64,000 nt of DNA from Parvibaculum sedimenti (GCF_009184905.1 NZ_WESC01000004.1:186001-250000); one strand, 5' to 3'; shown: positions 8,351-17,258, counted from the stretch's first letter. Translations and numbers: made by a program. Notes: generated from the letters alone by a model not told the origin.

Positions 8351-9256
8351 ATGTCCAACATGGAACTAGGACTTCACAACGGCTCGAAACACGCAGTCGC
8401 GGATGATGTCGATCATCATGTCGTCCTGATCGTCGATGACGACAACGCCATTGCCAAAGAGATGGCGGATGCCCTGCTCTCACAGGGCTTCCGGGTTCGC
8501 TATATGACGAGCGCCCGCGACGCTGCGGATTATATCGAAAGCGGCATGCCTGTTGCGGTCGTGCTCGTCGACATCAACATGCCAGGCACAAACGGCATGA
8601 TGTTCATTCAGGAGCTACGCCGCAAAATTCGACAGCCCATGCCCAAGATCATTGTGGTTTCGGGTCTGTCTCGTCCGGAAACAATCATCACGGCGCTTCG
8701 ACTCTCGGTTGCCGACTATCTTGTGAAGCCTGTCAAACCGAGCGAGCTCTTCGCATCCGTTGAGCGCGCCTTCGAAGCTTTTCTTTCCCATCAACTGCGG
8801 GGTATGGATGGGGACGCGATGGAGCTTCGCGGGGCGCCAGCGCTGCTCGATGAGGTCGCGCTGCCTGAGCCGATAGAGAATTTCGGACAGTCGGTTCAGT
8901 TTCTCGTCGCCATCAACGTCATCCGCACCCGTCTGGCCCTGGCCTATGGCATCGACGATCTTCAGATGCAGATGTTGATCGACCTCGCGTGGTGCCACGA
9001 ACGCAACAAGCGCGTGTCCGTCACCGGCCTCATCTCCGGCCTCGGCATCGCGCTTGCTACGGGCTATCGCAGGTTGAAGGCTATCGAAAAGCTCGATCTG
9101 ATCGAGCGACTGGGGGAGGCGAACGACAAGCGGCTCAGTTATCTGACGCTTACGCCAAAGGGCCGCCAGATCGTCGATGAAATGCACAAGAGTTGCCTGA
9201 CCAAGTTTCCGGAGCTTTACCAGGGCGGGATTCGGAGCCTTTCAAAAACCGCCTAG
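8351..9256 (+). CDS. Response regulator with C-terminal winged-helix (MarR-like) output
   Basis: A 301-residue response regulator. The receiver domain (about 24-145) has Asp29-Asp30, acceptor Asp74 (VDINMPGTNG), Ser104 and Lys126 (LVKPVKP). After a linker, residues ~205-290 form a winged helix of MarR type: helices around QMLIDLAWC, a recognition region near ATGYRRLKAIEKL, and a wing ending in LTLTPKGRQIVDEM. A receiver fused to a MarR-like domain is uncommon compared with OmpR, NarL or NtrC outputs. The next gene, a single-domain regulator, starts 5 bases after the stop. The convergent kinase gene at 9668-12337 is the nearest candidate partner. Confidence 0.85.
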   Translation: MSNMELGLHNGSKHAVADDVDHHVVLIVDDDNAIAKEMADALLSQGFRVRYMTSARDAADYIESGMPVAVVLVDINMPGTNGMMFIQELRRKIRQPMPKIIVVSGLSRPETIITALRLSVADYLVKPVKPSELFASVERAFEAFLSHQLRGMDGDAMELRGAPALLDEVALPEPIENFGQSVQFLVAINVIRTRLALAYGIDDLQMQMLIDLAWCHERNKRVSVTGLISGLGIALATGYRRLKAIEKLDLIERLGEANDKRLSYLTLTPKGRQIVDEMHKSCLTKFPELYQGGIRSLSKTA

Positions 9257-9261
9257 GCGCT

Positions 9262-9645
9262 ATGGTGTCCTCGTTGAAAGTGATGGTGGTTGAGGATGAC
9301 GAGACAGTTCTCGAGGAACTGCGCGACACCATAGAATCCGCAGGTCATACAGTGTTGGCCCTCACCACGGCGGAGAGCGCGCTCAGTTCCTTCCTCGACT
9401 GGTCGCCGGACTTCGTGGTGACGGACATCAACCTACCCGGACTTGGCGGCGGAGATTTTGCCCGCTTCGCGGCGAAGGCCAATGGGCGCGTCTCCTTCAT
9501 CCTCATCTCTGGCAGCAGCTCATCGATCGAGGTCGAAGGCGCGCGACCTGACGCCGTTCATCTGACGGCGCTGGTGAAACCCTTCAAGCCGCGAGATCTC
9601 GTCTCCCTCTTCGGAGAGGTAGACGGCGAGGCCGAACCGACATAG
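9262..9645 (+). CDS. Single-domain response regulator
   Basis: A 127-residue receiver domain protein. It has the acidic pair Glu11-Asp12 with Asp13, acceptor Asp55 (VVTDINLPGLGG), Ser near LISGSSSS and a conserved lysine in LVKPFKP. No output domain follows. The start at 9262 is 5 bases after the previous stop, so it is almost certainly co-transcribed with the winged-helix regulator. The gene ends 22 bases from the end of the convergent histidine kinase gene, suggesting that these regulators and the kinase form one signalling module. Confidence 0.85.
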   Translation: MVSSLKVMVVEDDETVLEELRDTIESAGHTVLALTTAESALSSFLDWSPDFVVTDINLPGLGGGDFARFAAKANGRVSFILISGSSSSIEVEGARPDAVHLTALVKPFKPRDLVSLFGEVDGEAEPT

Positions 9646-9667
9646 AACTTTTCGTCCCTTCGGGGGG

Positions 9668-12337
9668 CTATGCCGTTGCGCGCTGGACGCGCGGCATAAT
9701 CAGTGTGAAGCGGGCCCCCCCGCCTGTGTTCACGGCGTTGATGGCGCCGCCAAGTTCGGTCGCGATTCCGAAGGAAATGGATAGCCCCAGCCCTGTGCCG
9801 GAGCCCGGTGCCTTGGTGGTGAAGAAGGGTTCAAACAGCCGCCTCATATTGTCATCGGAGATGCCGGTTCCATTGTCCTCAACCGAAATCAGCACCTCTG
9901 AAGGGGTACGGCCCACCTGCAGCGAGATTTGCCCCGGCGTCTCATCGCCGGCTTTCTTGCGATCGCCAATGGCGTCTCGGGCATTGGAAATGAGGTTCAT
10001 GATGATCTGTTCGACCATGACCTGCTGAGCGGACACGAACGCATCCTCATCTGGATGTTTGACGTCAAAGTAAATCGCCGCGTCGAGACACATCGGTCGC
10101 GCGAGCGCCGCAATCGCGTCGATCACCGCATTGACAGAGAGAAGCTCCCGCGCGATCGGCGTCGCACGGCCGAAAATGCCAACATGAGAAATGATTTCGC
10201 TCGCGCGATCGATCTGGTGCTCAATTCGCTCGATGCGCTGCAGAATTTTCGGCGTGATTTCCGTCTCCGGCAATTTCTTCACGTCATACTTCAGATTGGC
10301 GGCCGCGAAGGTGATAGCCTGCAATGGCTGATTGATTTCATGCGCGAGCCCCGCTGCCATTTCGCCAAGCGTGGAGAGCTTCGCCGCCTGTACCAGTTTT
10401 TCCCTCATGACCTTGAGTTCGGTAATATCCATCGAGAATCCGATGACATCCCTGAATCCATTCTCGGCTGGCGCACCGACGATGGCACAATCGACGACCC
10501 AGACATATTCACCGTTCTTCTTCTTCACACGGTATTCACTGATGGACCGTCCATCCTTCTCGATGGTTTTCAGGAGGTTCGCGATAACTGCCTCCTTATC
10601 GTCGGGATGAATCCTGTCGAGCCAGGACCCCACATTAGGCACCTCATCCGGTGTCCAGCCGTACACCTTCTGCCTGGAAGGACTTGTCTGAAAATGGGCG
10701 ACCCTGTAGCCGGCATCTATGTTGACCTCATAGGCATAGATCACCAGAGGCGGCTCGGCCGCTATCTGTTCGATACGCCAGCGTTCACGATCGAGCTCTC
10801 TTTTCTCGCGCAGGAACTTGCGATGAACTGAAAGGAGGCGCGCCGCCATGTCGCGGGTCTCGCCAAATCTCGTAATCGACTTCGGGAACACGACGGCGCC
10901 GCTTTCGGTGCTTTTCTCGATGGCGTTGATCAAATCGCCTGAAATCTCCCGGCCCGTTCTCGACACGGAGACCGCTACGAGCGCAGCGAGGTTGAGGATG
11001 GCGATAGCCTGAAAAAGAAGGAAAACCTGTTGGCGCCGAAGAGAGGTCACGCCCTTTTCCAGGGACACAGCACTGACAAGGCGCCAATTCGTGCCTTTAA
11101 GCGGCGCCGACGCGAGCGCGAGGACGGATTCGCTCTCCATGACCATCGCGGGCACACCGAATATCAGCTTTCCAACCCGAACCGGCGAAAGCAATTGGTT
11201 CGCGGACGCAAGTTCAGCAACCCTCTGCTCCCAATGTCCCTCGATTGCGTTCCGCTTCAGAGCGACAACTTTCCCGTCCGCATCGAGCACCATGAGCGCC
11301 GAGTTCGACTGAACGAAGGTGGCGGCATCGAGTATCCGCTGGATATCAGATGTACTCACAATCGTGAATGTCACGCCGTGCCGACCACCAATCTCGAACG
11401 GTACCACCCATTGAAATTTCCGCGCGCCGCCTTCTGTCCCAGGCAAGGGTCGCATCGCAGGGAACTTGTACTGAAAGGTGTCCGCAATCCTTTCATCATG
11501 AATCTCGGCGCGCGTGCTACTGGCGATATCCACGATGTGGTCCGGCTTCACCTGCACGTAGAATCGCTCGAAACCGGTATTGAGCGTACGCGCCATTTCC
11601 CTGATCTGAGCGCCGTCCGCGCCGTCGAGGTATGCCTGAGTAAGCGCGCGAATATTCTGGAAATATCGATCGACCAGATCGTTGTAGCGCACCTCCGCCT
11701 CTCTCAGCACTCGCATAGTCGTCTGCTGTGACTCATCACTCAGCCGCTCATAGGCTCCTCGCGATGTCGTCCACAGGGCCACCACCGTCGGCAACAAGAC
11801 AAGGCTGAAAAACAGGACCACCACGGACTCGCGCAACGATATTGACGAGACCCCATGCTCGGTCGGGTGGATCCAGCGCCGCGTGAACAGGACGAAGAAG
11901 AGCACATCCGCAATGACGATATTGGCCACGCCATTCGCGCCCTGCTTCAGGACGACAAGCAGCATGGACAGAAGATCCATGCCCATTATCAGGCCATAGA
12001 ACAGAAAGAGCGCCGGCGCACCGATGAGCGACCAAAAGATCACGTCGCGTGCCGGCGCTGCGATCTTCGACCGGCGCGTGACAAAGACGTATTCTACGAT
12101 CCAGATGATCCATGCAAAGGGATGGTTCCAGAGGAGAACTGTCGCGGAGGCGGAAATCGTGATCGCAATCAGCCCACTCCGGCGACCGAACGCACGAAAG
12201 GCGAAGTAGCTGAAAACATTACCCAGCAGAATGTCGACGCCTGTGCCAAGCGAGAACCTTGCCATGTTCGCGGCGAAGCCGAGACATCCGCAGAGCACTC
12301 CCCACAATATCGGAGAGAGGGTCAACCTCTTCACCAC
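9668..12337 (-). CDS. Membrane sensor histidine kinase (multi-TM, extracytoplasmic sensor, PAS, HisKA, HATPase)
   Basis: An 889-residue sensor kinase. Residues 1-190 contain about six to eight membrane helices like a MASE-type sensor region. Residues ~190-430 form an extracytoplasmic domain resembling a double CACHE fold, closed by a membrane helix at ~436-458. A PAS domain spans ~525-640 (WTPDEV...RIHPDD, then DITELK). The HisKA motif is GLAHEINQPL with phospho-acceptor His666, and the ATPase has the N box (NLISNARDA), G1 (DNGTGIS) and G2 (GSGTGLGLSI). It starts with GTG at 12337, with GGAGAG upstream, 11 bases after the response regulator gene ahead of it. It probably senses a small ligand outside the inner membrane. 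Confidence 0.85.
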   Translation of the reverse strand: MVKRLTLSPILWGVLCGCLGFAANMARFSLGTGVDILLGNVFSYFAFRAFGRRSGLIAITISASATVLLWNHPFAWIIWIVEYVFVTRRSKIAAPARDVIFWSLIGAPALFLFYGLIMGMDLLSMLLVVLKQGANGVANIVIADVLFFVLFTRRWIHPTEHGVSSISLRESVVVLFFSLVLLPTVVALWTTSRGAYERLSDESQQTTMRVLREAEVRYNDLVDRYFQNIRALTQAYLDGADGAQIREMARTLNTGFERFYVQVKPDHIVDIASSTRAEIHDERIADTFQYKFPAMRPLPGTEGGARKFQWVVPFEIGGRHGVTFTIVSTSDIQRILDAATFVQSNSALMVLDADGKVVALKRNAIEGHWEQRVAELASANQLLSPVRVGKLIFGVPAMVMESESVLALASAPLKGTNWRLVSAVSLEKGVTSLRRQQVFLLFQAIAILNLAALVAVSVSRTGREISGDLINAIEKSTESGAVVFPKSITRFGETRDMAARLLSVHRKFLREKRELDRERWRIEQIAAEPPLVIYAYEVNIDAGYRVAHFQTSPSRQKVYGWTPDEVPNVGSWLDRIHPDDKEAVIANLLKTIEKDGRSISEYRVKKKNGEYVWVVDCAIVGAPAENGFRDVIGFSMDITELKVMREKLVQAAKLSTLGEMAAGLAHEINQPLQAITFAAANLKYDVKKLPETEITPKILQRIERIEHQIDRASEIISHVGIFGRATPIARELLSVNAVIDAIAALARPMCLDAAIYFDVKHPDEDAFVSAQQVMVEQIIMNLISNARDAIGDRKKAGDETPGQISLQVGRTPSEVLISVEDNGTGISDDNMRRLFEPFFTTKAPGSGTGLGLSISFGIATELGGAINAVNTGGGARFTLIMPRVQRATA

Positions 12338-12348
12338 ACGCTCTCCAA

Positions 12349-12726
12349 TCAGCTTCCGCGCAACAGCGGGAGGATGGCATCCATAAGCTCCTGCGGCGCC
12401 ACCGGTTTGCGCAGGAAATCAACCACACCGAGCTGCCGCCCAGCCTCGACATCTTCGGGCGAAATGAAGCCGGACATGACGACGAAGCTGAGCCTGCGGT
12501 CGGGAAATTTTTCTTTTATGCTCCTGATAAAATCGAATCCCGAGCGGCCGGGCATACGCAGATCCGTTACGACAACCCGAACCTTTTCCATCCGCCCCAG
12601 CTCATCCTCAAGCATTGCCGGCGTAAAAAGACCGATCGCCTTAACCCCCCGCCCCGACAGGTAATCGGCAACCTCATCGGCAATTTCGATTTCATCATCG
12701 AGCAACAGGACCTCGACCTCTTTCAT
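12349..12726 (-). CDS. Single-domain response regulator paired with the histidine kinase
   Basis: A 125-residue receiver domain: Asp10-Asp11, acceptor Asp55 (VVTDLRMPG), Ser near VVMSG and Lys107 (LRKPV). It precedes the histidine kinase gene by 11 bases on the same strand, so the two form an operon. Start chosen at the ATG at 12726; the GTG one codon upstream is also possible. Together with the two regulators converging from the other side, this locus has three receivers and one kinase. Confidence 0.85.
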   Translation of the reverse strand: MKEVEVLLLDDEIEIADEVADYLSGRGVKAIGLFTPAMLEDELGRMEKVRVVVTDLRMPGRSGFDFIRSIKEKFPDRRLSFVVMSGFISPEDVEAGRQLGVVDFLRKPVAPQELMDAILPLLRGS

Positions 12727-12950
12727 CACGCCTCAATAATCACATTTCACTCTTCACAAGAGGAAAAATACAAAATACACCATACGGAGCAACTATACCG
12801 AGCTCGATTTGCAGTATTTCATATTTGAGATACGCCGCAAGCTTTCGGCTGCGGGGTTTCCATGCCGATGATGACGTCGCGATCGAGCAGACGGCGCACT
12901 TGCTGATAGCTCGCATTCCCGGACATCGAAGAATGCGTGCAGGGGGCTGT

Positions 12951-14456
12951 CTAGTGACTTGCGAGCACCGCCTCCGTTGACGACGAGATATATTCTGCCA
13001 ACTCGCGCTCAACCTTCGCCAACGCACTCTCCCAATCACCCAATCGATCCTGACGGAAGAGCCTCACGGTTGGATACCAGGGGCAATCACGGCCCTCCAT
13101 CCTCCAACGCCATTCCGGCGAATGCTTGAGGATGACCCAGGTCGGACGAGCCATAGCGCCGCCGACATGGGCGAGCGAGGAGTCTAGCGTGATGATCAGA
13201 TCAAGATGCTCCGCGATGGCGGCCGTATCGAGGAAAGCGTCAGGCCCGGCGTCGAAGTCATCGCCAGGCGTCTCCACGCGCATTCCCCTTGGCAGGCTCG
13301 CCAATTGCTCCGTCCCCTCATTTTTCTGTAGACTGATCAGTCGGACATTCGGAAGCGCGGCGACACCTTCCAGATCTGCCAGCGGGAATACCCTGTGCTC
13401 ATCAATCGCCACTTTGCTACCGCACCAACTGACGCCGATTTTGAATCCATGATCGCCGATCCTTCTTCTCCACAGCTCCGCCCTGTCGGGATCGGCCCGC
13501 AAGTAGGGCACTTCGGCAGGAATGGTGCTCGCCGCCGTGCCAAAAGCCAGAGGCAGGCTCATGAGCGGCGAGTGATAATCGAAATGAACAGGCGTCGCGG
13601 TCTCGTCGATGATCTCGATAGTTGGGCTCAGAGTCCTGATAAATCCATGCAAGGAATTCTGGATGGACAGGATAACCCGCGCGCCGCGCTCCTCGGCGAG
13701 CTTGGCATATCGGCAAAACTGAATCGTGTCTCCGAGCAGATGCTCATGATAGATGAACAGCGTCTTGCCAGCGATGTCGACATCGGATGTCAAGGACGGC
13801 TGCGAATACGAGAGAACCTCTTTCAACTTTCGCAGACTCGGCCTGAGCTCATACAGCGGTAACCCTTCCTCATAACGGCCAAGGGCGAGCAGGCAGGTGC
13901 CTTTTCCAGCCTGCGCGTTGGTATAGGGCGGCAGAGCTGCGCTGGCGTTGTCGTAGCTCTCTATTGCCTCCTCGATGCGCGTCAGCGTCGTTAGCGCCTT
14001 CGCGCGATTGTAGTGAGCGTCGGCAAAATGCGGTGCAAGCGCGATCGCCTTGTCGAAAGCAAGCACGGCCTCCTCGTGACGGAGCAAAGGCAGAAGCACC
14101 ATTGCGCGCTGCATGTGCGCTGCCGGATTTTTCGGCGCGAGCGCGACCGCGGTTTCGCAACATGCCAGAGCCTCCGCATAGCGCCCAAGGCCACTGAGAG
14201 CAAAGGAAAGATCGAGATGCGCGTCCACGTTGGAGGGCGAAATCCGGGTCGCTTCAGTCAACATCTGCCGCGCTGGCTCGAACAATCGCATTTTGACGCA
14301 ATTGCTGCCGAGGAGGTAGAGCGCGCCAGCATTGCGCGGCGACGCCCTCAGAATGTCGAGCAGGACATCGTTCGCCTCCTTCAACTGCCCCCGCCTGGAG
14401 AACTCAAGCCCCCGGTTGAACTTCAGCGCTATGTCCATCTCGCTCCGAACGGCCAT
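12951..14456 (-). CDS. TPR protein with C-terminal GT9/GT41-like glycosyltransferase domain
   Basis: A 501-residue protein. Residues ~10-200 are five to six tetratricopeptide repeats (units such as NVDAHLDLSFALSGLGRYAEA and FADAHYNRAKALTTLTRIEEA). Residues ~225-490 form a GT-B-like domain seen in TPR-linked glycosyltransferases, with HEHLLGDTIQFCRY near its start, IGVSWCGS, and the late DLIITLDSSLAHVGGAMARPTWV segment that binds the nucleotide sugar in GT9-type enzymes. Such proteins often glycosylate proteins such as flagellin; the target here is unknown. Start set at 14456, with AGAGGA upstream. A terminator of the preceding operon lies between this gene and ialB. Confidence 0.75.
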   Translation of the reverse strand: MAVRSEMDIALKFNRGLEFSRRGQLKEANDVLLDILRASPRNAGALYLLGSNCVKMRLFEPARQMLTEATRISPSNVDAHLDLSFALSGLGRYAEALACCETAVALAPKNPAAHMQRAMVLLPLLRHEEAVLAFDKAIALAPHFADAHYNRAKALTTLTRIEEAIESYDNASAALPPYTNAQAGKGTCLLALGRYEEGLPLYELRPSLRKLKEVLSYSQPSLTSDVDIAGKTLFIYHEHLLGDTIQFCRYAKLAEERGARVILSIQNSLHGFIRTLSPTIEIIDETATPVHFDYHSPLMSLPLAFGTAASTIPAEVPYLRADPDRAELWRRRIGDHGFKIGVSWCGSKVAIDEHRVFPLADLEGVAALPNVRLISLQKNEGTEQLASLPRGMRVETPGDDFDAGPDAFLDTAAIAEHLDLIITLDSSLAHVGGAMARPTWVILKHSPEWRWRMEGRDCPWYPTVRLFRQDRLGDWESALAKVERELAEYISSSTEAVLASH

Positions 14457-14545
14457 CTCATCCTCTCTACCTTGCAGCATTCGCCAAAGCGTAGATCAGT
14501 CGGGAATTTACTTGATTATTCGGTCTCTCACCCGACGACGCCAAC

Positions 14546-14577
14546 AAAAAGAGCGGAATGAAGCTTTCATTCCGCTC
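14546..14577 (-). terminator. Rho-independent terminator after the CsgG/IalB operon
   Basis: On the minus strand a 12-base perfect stem (14551-14562 with 14566-14577) with a 3-base loop is followed by five Ts (14546-14550). It lies 43 bases beyond the stop of the IalB-family gene and separates it from the TPR-glycosyltransferase gene. Confidence 0.85.
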
Positions 14578-14619
14578 TCCGACGTTTCACCATGATCTGC
14601 ATGGAGCAGCGGCAAAGGA

Positions 14620-15243
14620 TCAGTCGATGCGCTTTATCGCTTCGCTGAAACCCTTGAGCGAAACCGTATAGGCCATAGCCTCGGTGTTCGGACCGAGGAC
14701 TGTCACCGAGACGCTCTTCATCGCCGAAAGGCGGGAGATTATATCCGGATCCATGGGGAAGAGCGCATTGCAGCCTTGCGGTGTGCATCTGTTGAAAGCG
14801 TATTTCCGCGGCTTGTCCTTGGCCTCAACCGTCAGCCCGCCAGGCAGGAGAACACCCAAGGGGACGTTCACAAAAGACACCGTGCCTTTGCCGTCTTGCC
14901 GGTGCGCAACGAACCAGGAAACCGCTGGCCTGCGCTTTTCCTGATCGACAAGAAGAATGCGCGCGAAGCAGGACTGTTTGTCCTTGGTCGGACAAACAAC
15001 CTTCCAGTCGCCGAAACTTTCGACATGTGCCGCAGGCATGGACTTTGCCGCAGCCTTCCTGGGGGCAGGTTTCCTGATAGCGGGTTTCTTGGCCAAACCA
15101 GGTGCTGTCACCTTTGCCGGAGGCGGGGGAGGTGGATCGTTCAGAACCCCAACTTCCGCCCGCACCGACCCAACGGGGACCAAAAACAAACCAGCCAACG
15201 CAACGACCATAGCCGCAACGCGGCCCTTGCCAAATGCTGTCAT
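14620..15243 (-). CDS. Invasion-associated locus B (IalB) family secreted protein
   Basis: A 207-residue exported protein of the IalB family. An N-terminal signal peptide (about 1-29, ending VRAEV) is followed by a linker rich in Pro, Ala and Lys (residues ~36-73, with a run of six prolines). The IalB domain starts at FGDWKVVC (about 77-84) and has the paired cysteines typical of the family (KQSCFA, NRCTPQGC). IalB proteins are periplasmic or surface proteins of alphaproteobacteria, first linked to host-cell invasion in Bartonella, with no defined biochemical activity. It lies 77 bases downstream of the CsgG-like gene on the same strand and is probably the last gene of that operon. Confidence 0.8.
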   Translation of the reverse strand: MTAFGKGRVAAMVVALAGLFLVPVGSVRAEVGVLNDPPPPPPAKVTAPGLAKKPAIRKPAPRKAAAKSMPAAHVESFGDWKVVCPTKDKQSCFARILLVDQEKRRPAVSWFVAHRQDGKGTVSFVNVPLGVLLPGGLTVEAKDKPRKYAFNRCTPQGCNALFPMDPDIISRLSAMKSVSVTVLGPNTEAMAYTVSLKGFSEAIKRID

Positions 15244-15320
15244 ACCAACTCCCCGTGTCCCCCGCAGCCTGGGTAATCAAACAAGTGCGGGAACAAGTCC
15301 GCGCACAAACCGCCGACGTG

Positions 15321-16733
15321 TCAGTTGTCGAACCACTGATATGAATCGGACGCCTTGAACTGATAGGTCCCCGGCTTCGTGGTCTTCAGATGGACCGGCG
15401 TCGACGTAAGCTCGCTGCTGCTGGAATTACTCAACGGCTGCGTCGAAGCAAGCGAACCCTGAACGACCGACGCATTGTCCTGATTGGAACTGGTCTGCGT
15501 CGTAGAGCTCGTCGTCTGATCCTGCTGCGGCATATCCGGACTCTTCAGAGGCGCATCCTCGGCGGGCAAGGACGACACAGCCGTGGCCGTCGATGTAACG
15601 GCGGGTGTCGCGGCCTGCTTCTCCGCAGGGGCCGGAAGCGCCGCCTGCTTCTCGGCCGGTGCAGGAACGGACGCCTGCTGCTCGGCTGGCGCAGGAGCAG
15701 CTACTTTCTGCGCAGGCGAAACATAACCCACGGGCGCGGCGCTGGTCTGGGGCCCGACAGCGGCGGAAGGCGCGGCATCGTTCATGGCGTTCGGCAGTTC
15801 ATTGGCTCCCGTCGCGCCCGCGTCCGCCGTGGCCACAGGATCCTTGCCGAGTTCTGCACGCAGTTCCGGCGTATCGCAATATTTGTCGGCGCCGGTGAGC
15901 GATGAAACCATGTCGTAGGCCGCAAGCTCGAGCAGCCAGCGCACGGCGGCCTGTACGGGCTCGTTGGCCTGAGAGCCGAGATTGAACTCGAAGATTTCCC
16001 TGGGACCCCAATTTGTGCCACCGCCCATCGCGAAGAAGCGGAACAGGCCAGCGGACAATTCACTGCCCACGATCTGCTTCGAATAGGAACGCGCCATCAC
16101 GAGCTCTGTCGTCTTCGTATTCGTGAGCATCAGGTCGGCGCCGACGCTGATGTAATATTTCCGGCTACCAGCCGTCAGGCCCGCGACGCCTGCCTCGGCG
16201 ATGTCGGACTTGATGCTCCAGTTCAATTCGGTGAGCGCGCCCGAGACGAAATGGGTCGAGCCCACGATCGCGCCGGCGGTGATGGGACGATAGGCGAATT
16301 CCTTGCCCTGGACTTCCACGGGCTTGCCCTCGCCGAGCTGCTTGTCCATCGCGCGTTTCATCTCCCATTCGGAGACGGCGGTGGAATTGCGATTGACGAG
16401 CCTGACACCTGTCTTGGCCAGCGCGATCACGAACATCATGTCGGGGCGCTGCGTGAGGATCGTCGAATGTGCATCGCCGCTCGCCTGCGCGCCAGACCCA
16501 TCGGTCAGATCGTTGACGGCGAGACGCAGATCGAGCCCCGGCGGAATATGATGCGCGAGGCAACGCAAGTGGCTCTCCATGGGCGTGAAGTTTGCCCGTG
16601 GGGCCGGCCCCTGCATCACAGTCGCCTCCTGCTTGATGTCTTGGGCTGCGTCGGGCATAGCGCATGCGGCCTGTGCCAGAGCCAGAGCGACGGCAGACGA
16701 CACTCCGATAAACCTGCGAATAGCGCCGAACAT
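15321..16733 (-). CDS. CsgG-like outer-membrane secretion channel with extended C-terminal tail
   Basis: A 470-residue protein whose residues ~45-285 match the CsgG family, the nonameric outer-membrane channel that exports curli subunits. The clearest parts are ITAGAIVGSTHFVSGALTEL (151-170), the constriction-to-barrel region TAGSRKYYISVGADLMLTNT (187-206), and ELSAGLFRFFAMGGG (225-239). The leader ends near Cys24 (AQAAC), an imperfect lipobox; lipidation is plausible but not certain. Residues ~290-470 are not found in E. coli CsgG: an Ala/Pro tail with three PAPAE[KQ]QA repeats, then a Ser/Thr/Gln-rich region ending in DSYQWFDN. It follows the small Asn/Gln-rich gene by 67 bases. Confidence 0.8.
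   Translation of the reverse strand: MFGAIRRFIGVSSAVALALAQAACAMPDAAQDIKQEATVMQGPAPRANFTPMESHLRCLAHHIPPGLDLRLAVNDLTDGSGAQASGDAHSTILTQRPDMMFVIALAKTGVRLVNRNSTAVSEWEMKRAMDKQLGEGKPVEVQGKEFAYRPITAGAIVGSTHFVSGALTELNWSIKSDIAEAGVAGLTAGSRKYYISVGADLMLTNTKTTELVMARSYSKQIVGSELSAGLFRFFAMGGGTNWGPREIFEFNLGSQANEPVQAAVRWLLELAAYDMVSSLTGADKYCDTPELRAELGKDPVATADAGATGANELPNAMNDAAPSAAVGPQTSAAPVGYVSPAQKVAAPAPAEQQASVPAPAEKQAALPAPAEKQAATPAVTSTATAVSSLPAEDAPLKSPDMPQQDQTTSSTTQTSSNQDNASVVQGSLASTQPLSNSSSSELTSTPVHLKTTKPGTYQFKASDSYQWFDN
15606..15695 (-). repeat. 30-base in-frame tandem repeats in the CsgG-like gene tail
   Basis: Three consecutive copies of a roughly 30-base unit encode PAPAE[KQ]QA plus two residues (protein positions about 347-376). 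The copies are near-identical at protein level and diverged at DNA level. Such in-frame units can vary in copy number between strains. Confidence 0.7.
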
Positions 16734-16800
16734 AGAATTTACCCCACTTTTGCAGTCGCTCCCGAGGCGAAGCCGACTTCGCGCAGTTTAAAATGCGTCA

Positions 16801-17211
16801 TTACGGATTCAGCGGATCCGGATTGAGCGTAAGATCGCGCTGGTTGGTTCCCGACTGGCTGGTGTCGGTTGACGTCTGCGTCGGATCCGTAACCTTGCCG
16901 CCGTCGAAGGTGACGGTGTTGTTGTCGCCGTTCAGAACAAGCGTGTTGTTGATCTGCACGACGTTATTCATGTTCGTGTTGGCTTGCTGATCGGAATTCG
17001 ATGTACCGGAGCCCGTTCCCAGGTTGCTCCTGCCCGAGTTCCAGTAATTGAAACGGAGTGCTTCTTTGTTGGTCCTGGATGATTCCGTGTTCAGCTTGAA
17101 AGAGAGCACGTAGGGGCGAGAGAACCCGTCCTCGTCCGCGCGTGCCTGCGCCGCGCAAAGCAACACGCCCGCCATGACAAAAAGCTGAGGCAACCGCCGG
17201 TAAGAACGCAT
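16801..17211 (-). CDS. Small secreted Asn/Gln/Thr-rich protein of the CsgG locus
   Basis: A 136-residue protein of unknown family with a clear signal peptide (1-25, cleavage after AARA-type ARA before DEDG). Residues 26-58 include a possible beta segment (YVLSFKL, ALRFNYW). Residues 60-105 are rich in Asn, Gln, Ser, Thr and Gly, and contain Q75-x-A-x2-N80-x5-Q86, the Gln-Asn-Gln spacing of a curlin repeat (Q-x-G-x2-N-x-A-x3-Q). The C-terminal 30 residues are Thr/Asp/Pro-rich. Located between the repeat protein gene and the CsgG-like gene, it could be a minor subunit, nucleator or CsgF-like accessory. I see no sequence match that would decide. GAGAGGT lies upstream of the ATG at 17211. Confidence 0.75.
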   Translation of the reverse strand: MRSYRRLPQLFVMAGVLLCAAQARADEDGFSRPYVLSFKLNTESSRTNKEALRFNYWNSGRSNLGTGSGTSNSDQQANTNMNNVVQINNTLVLNGDNNTVTFDGGKVTDPTQTSTDTSQSGTNQRDLTLNPDPLNP

Positions 17212-17234
17212 GTTTGGGACCTCTCAAGATAGTT

Positions 17235-17258
17235 GGGAGGGGCTGAATTGCCCCTCCC
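17235..17258 (-). other. Intercistronic hairpin between the repeat-protein gene and the small secreted gene
   Basis: A 9-base perfect stem (17235-17243 with 17250-17258) with a 6-base loop and no T-run after it. Its place just after the major secreted-protein gene suggests an mRNA-stabilising or partial-termination element that would raise subunit expression over the downstream accessory genes. Confidence 0.55.
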
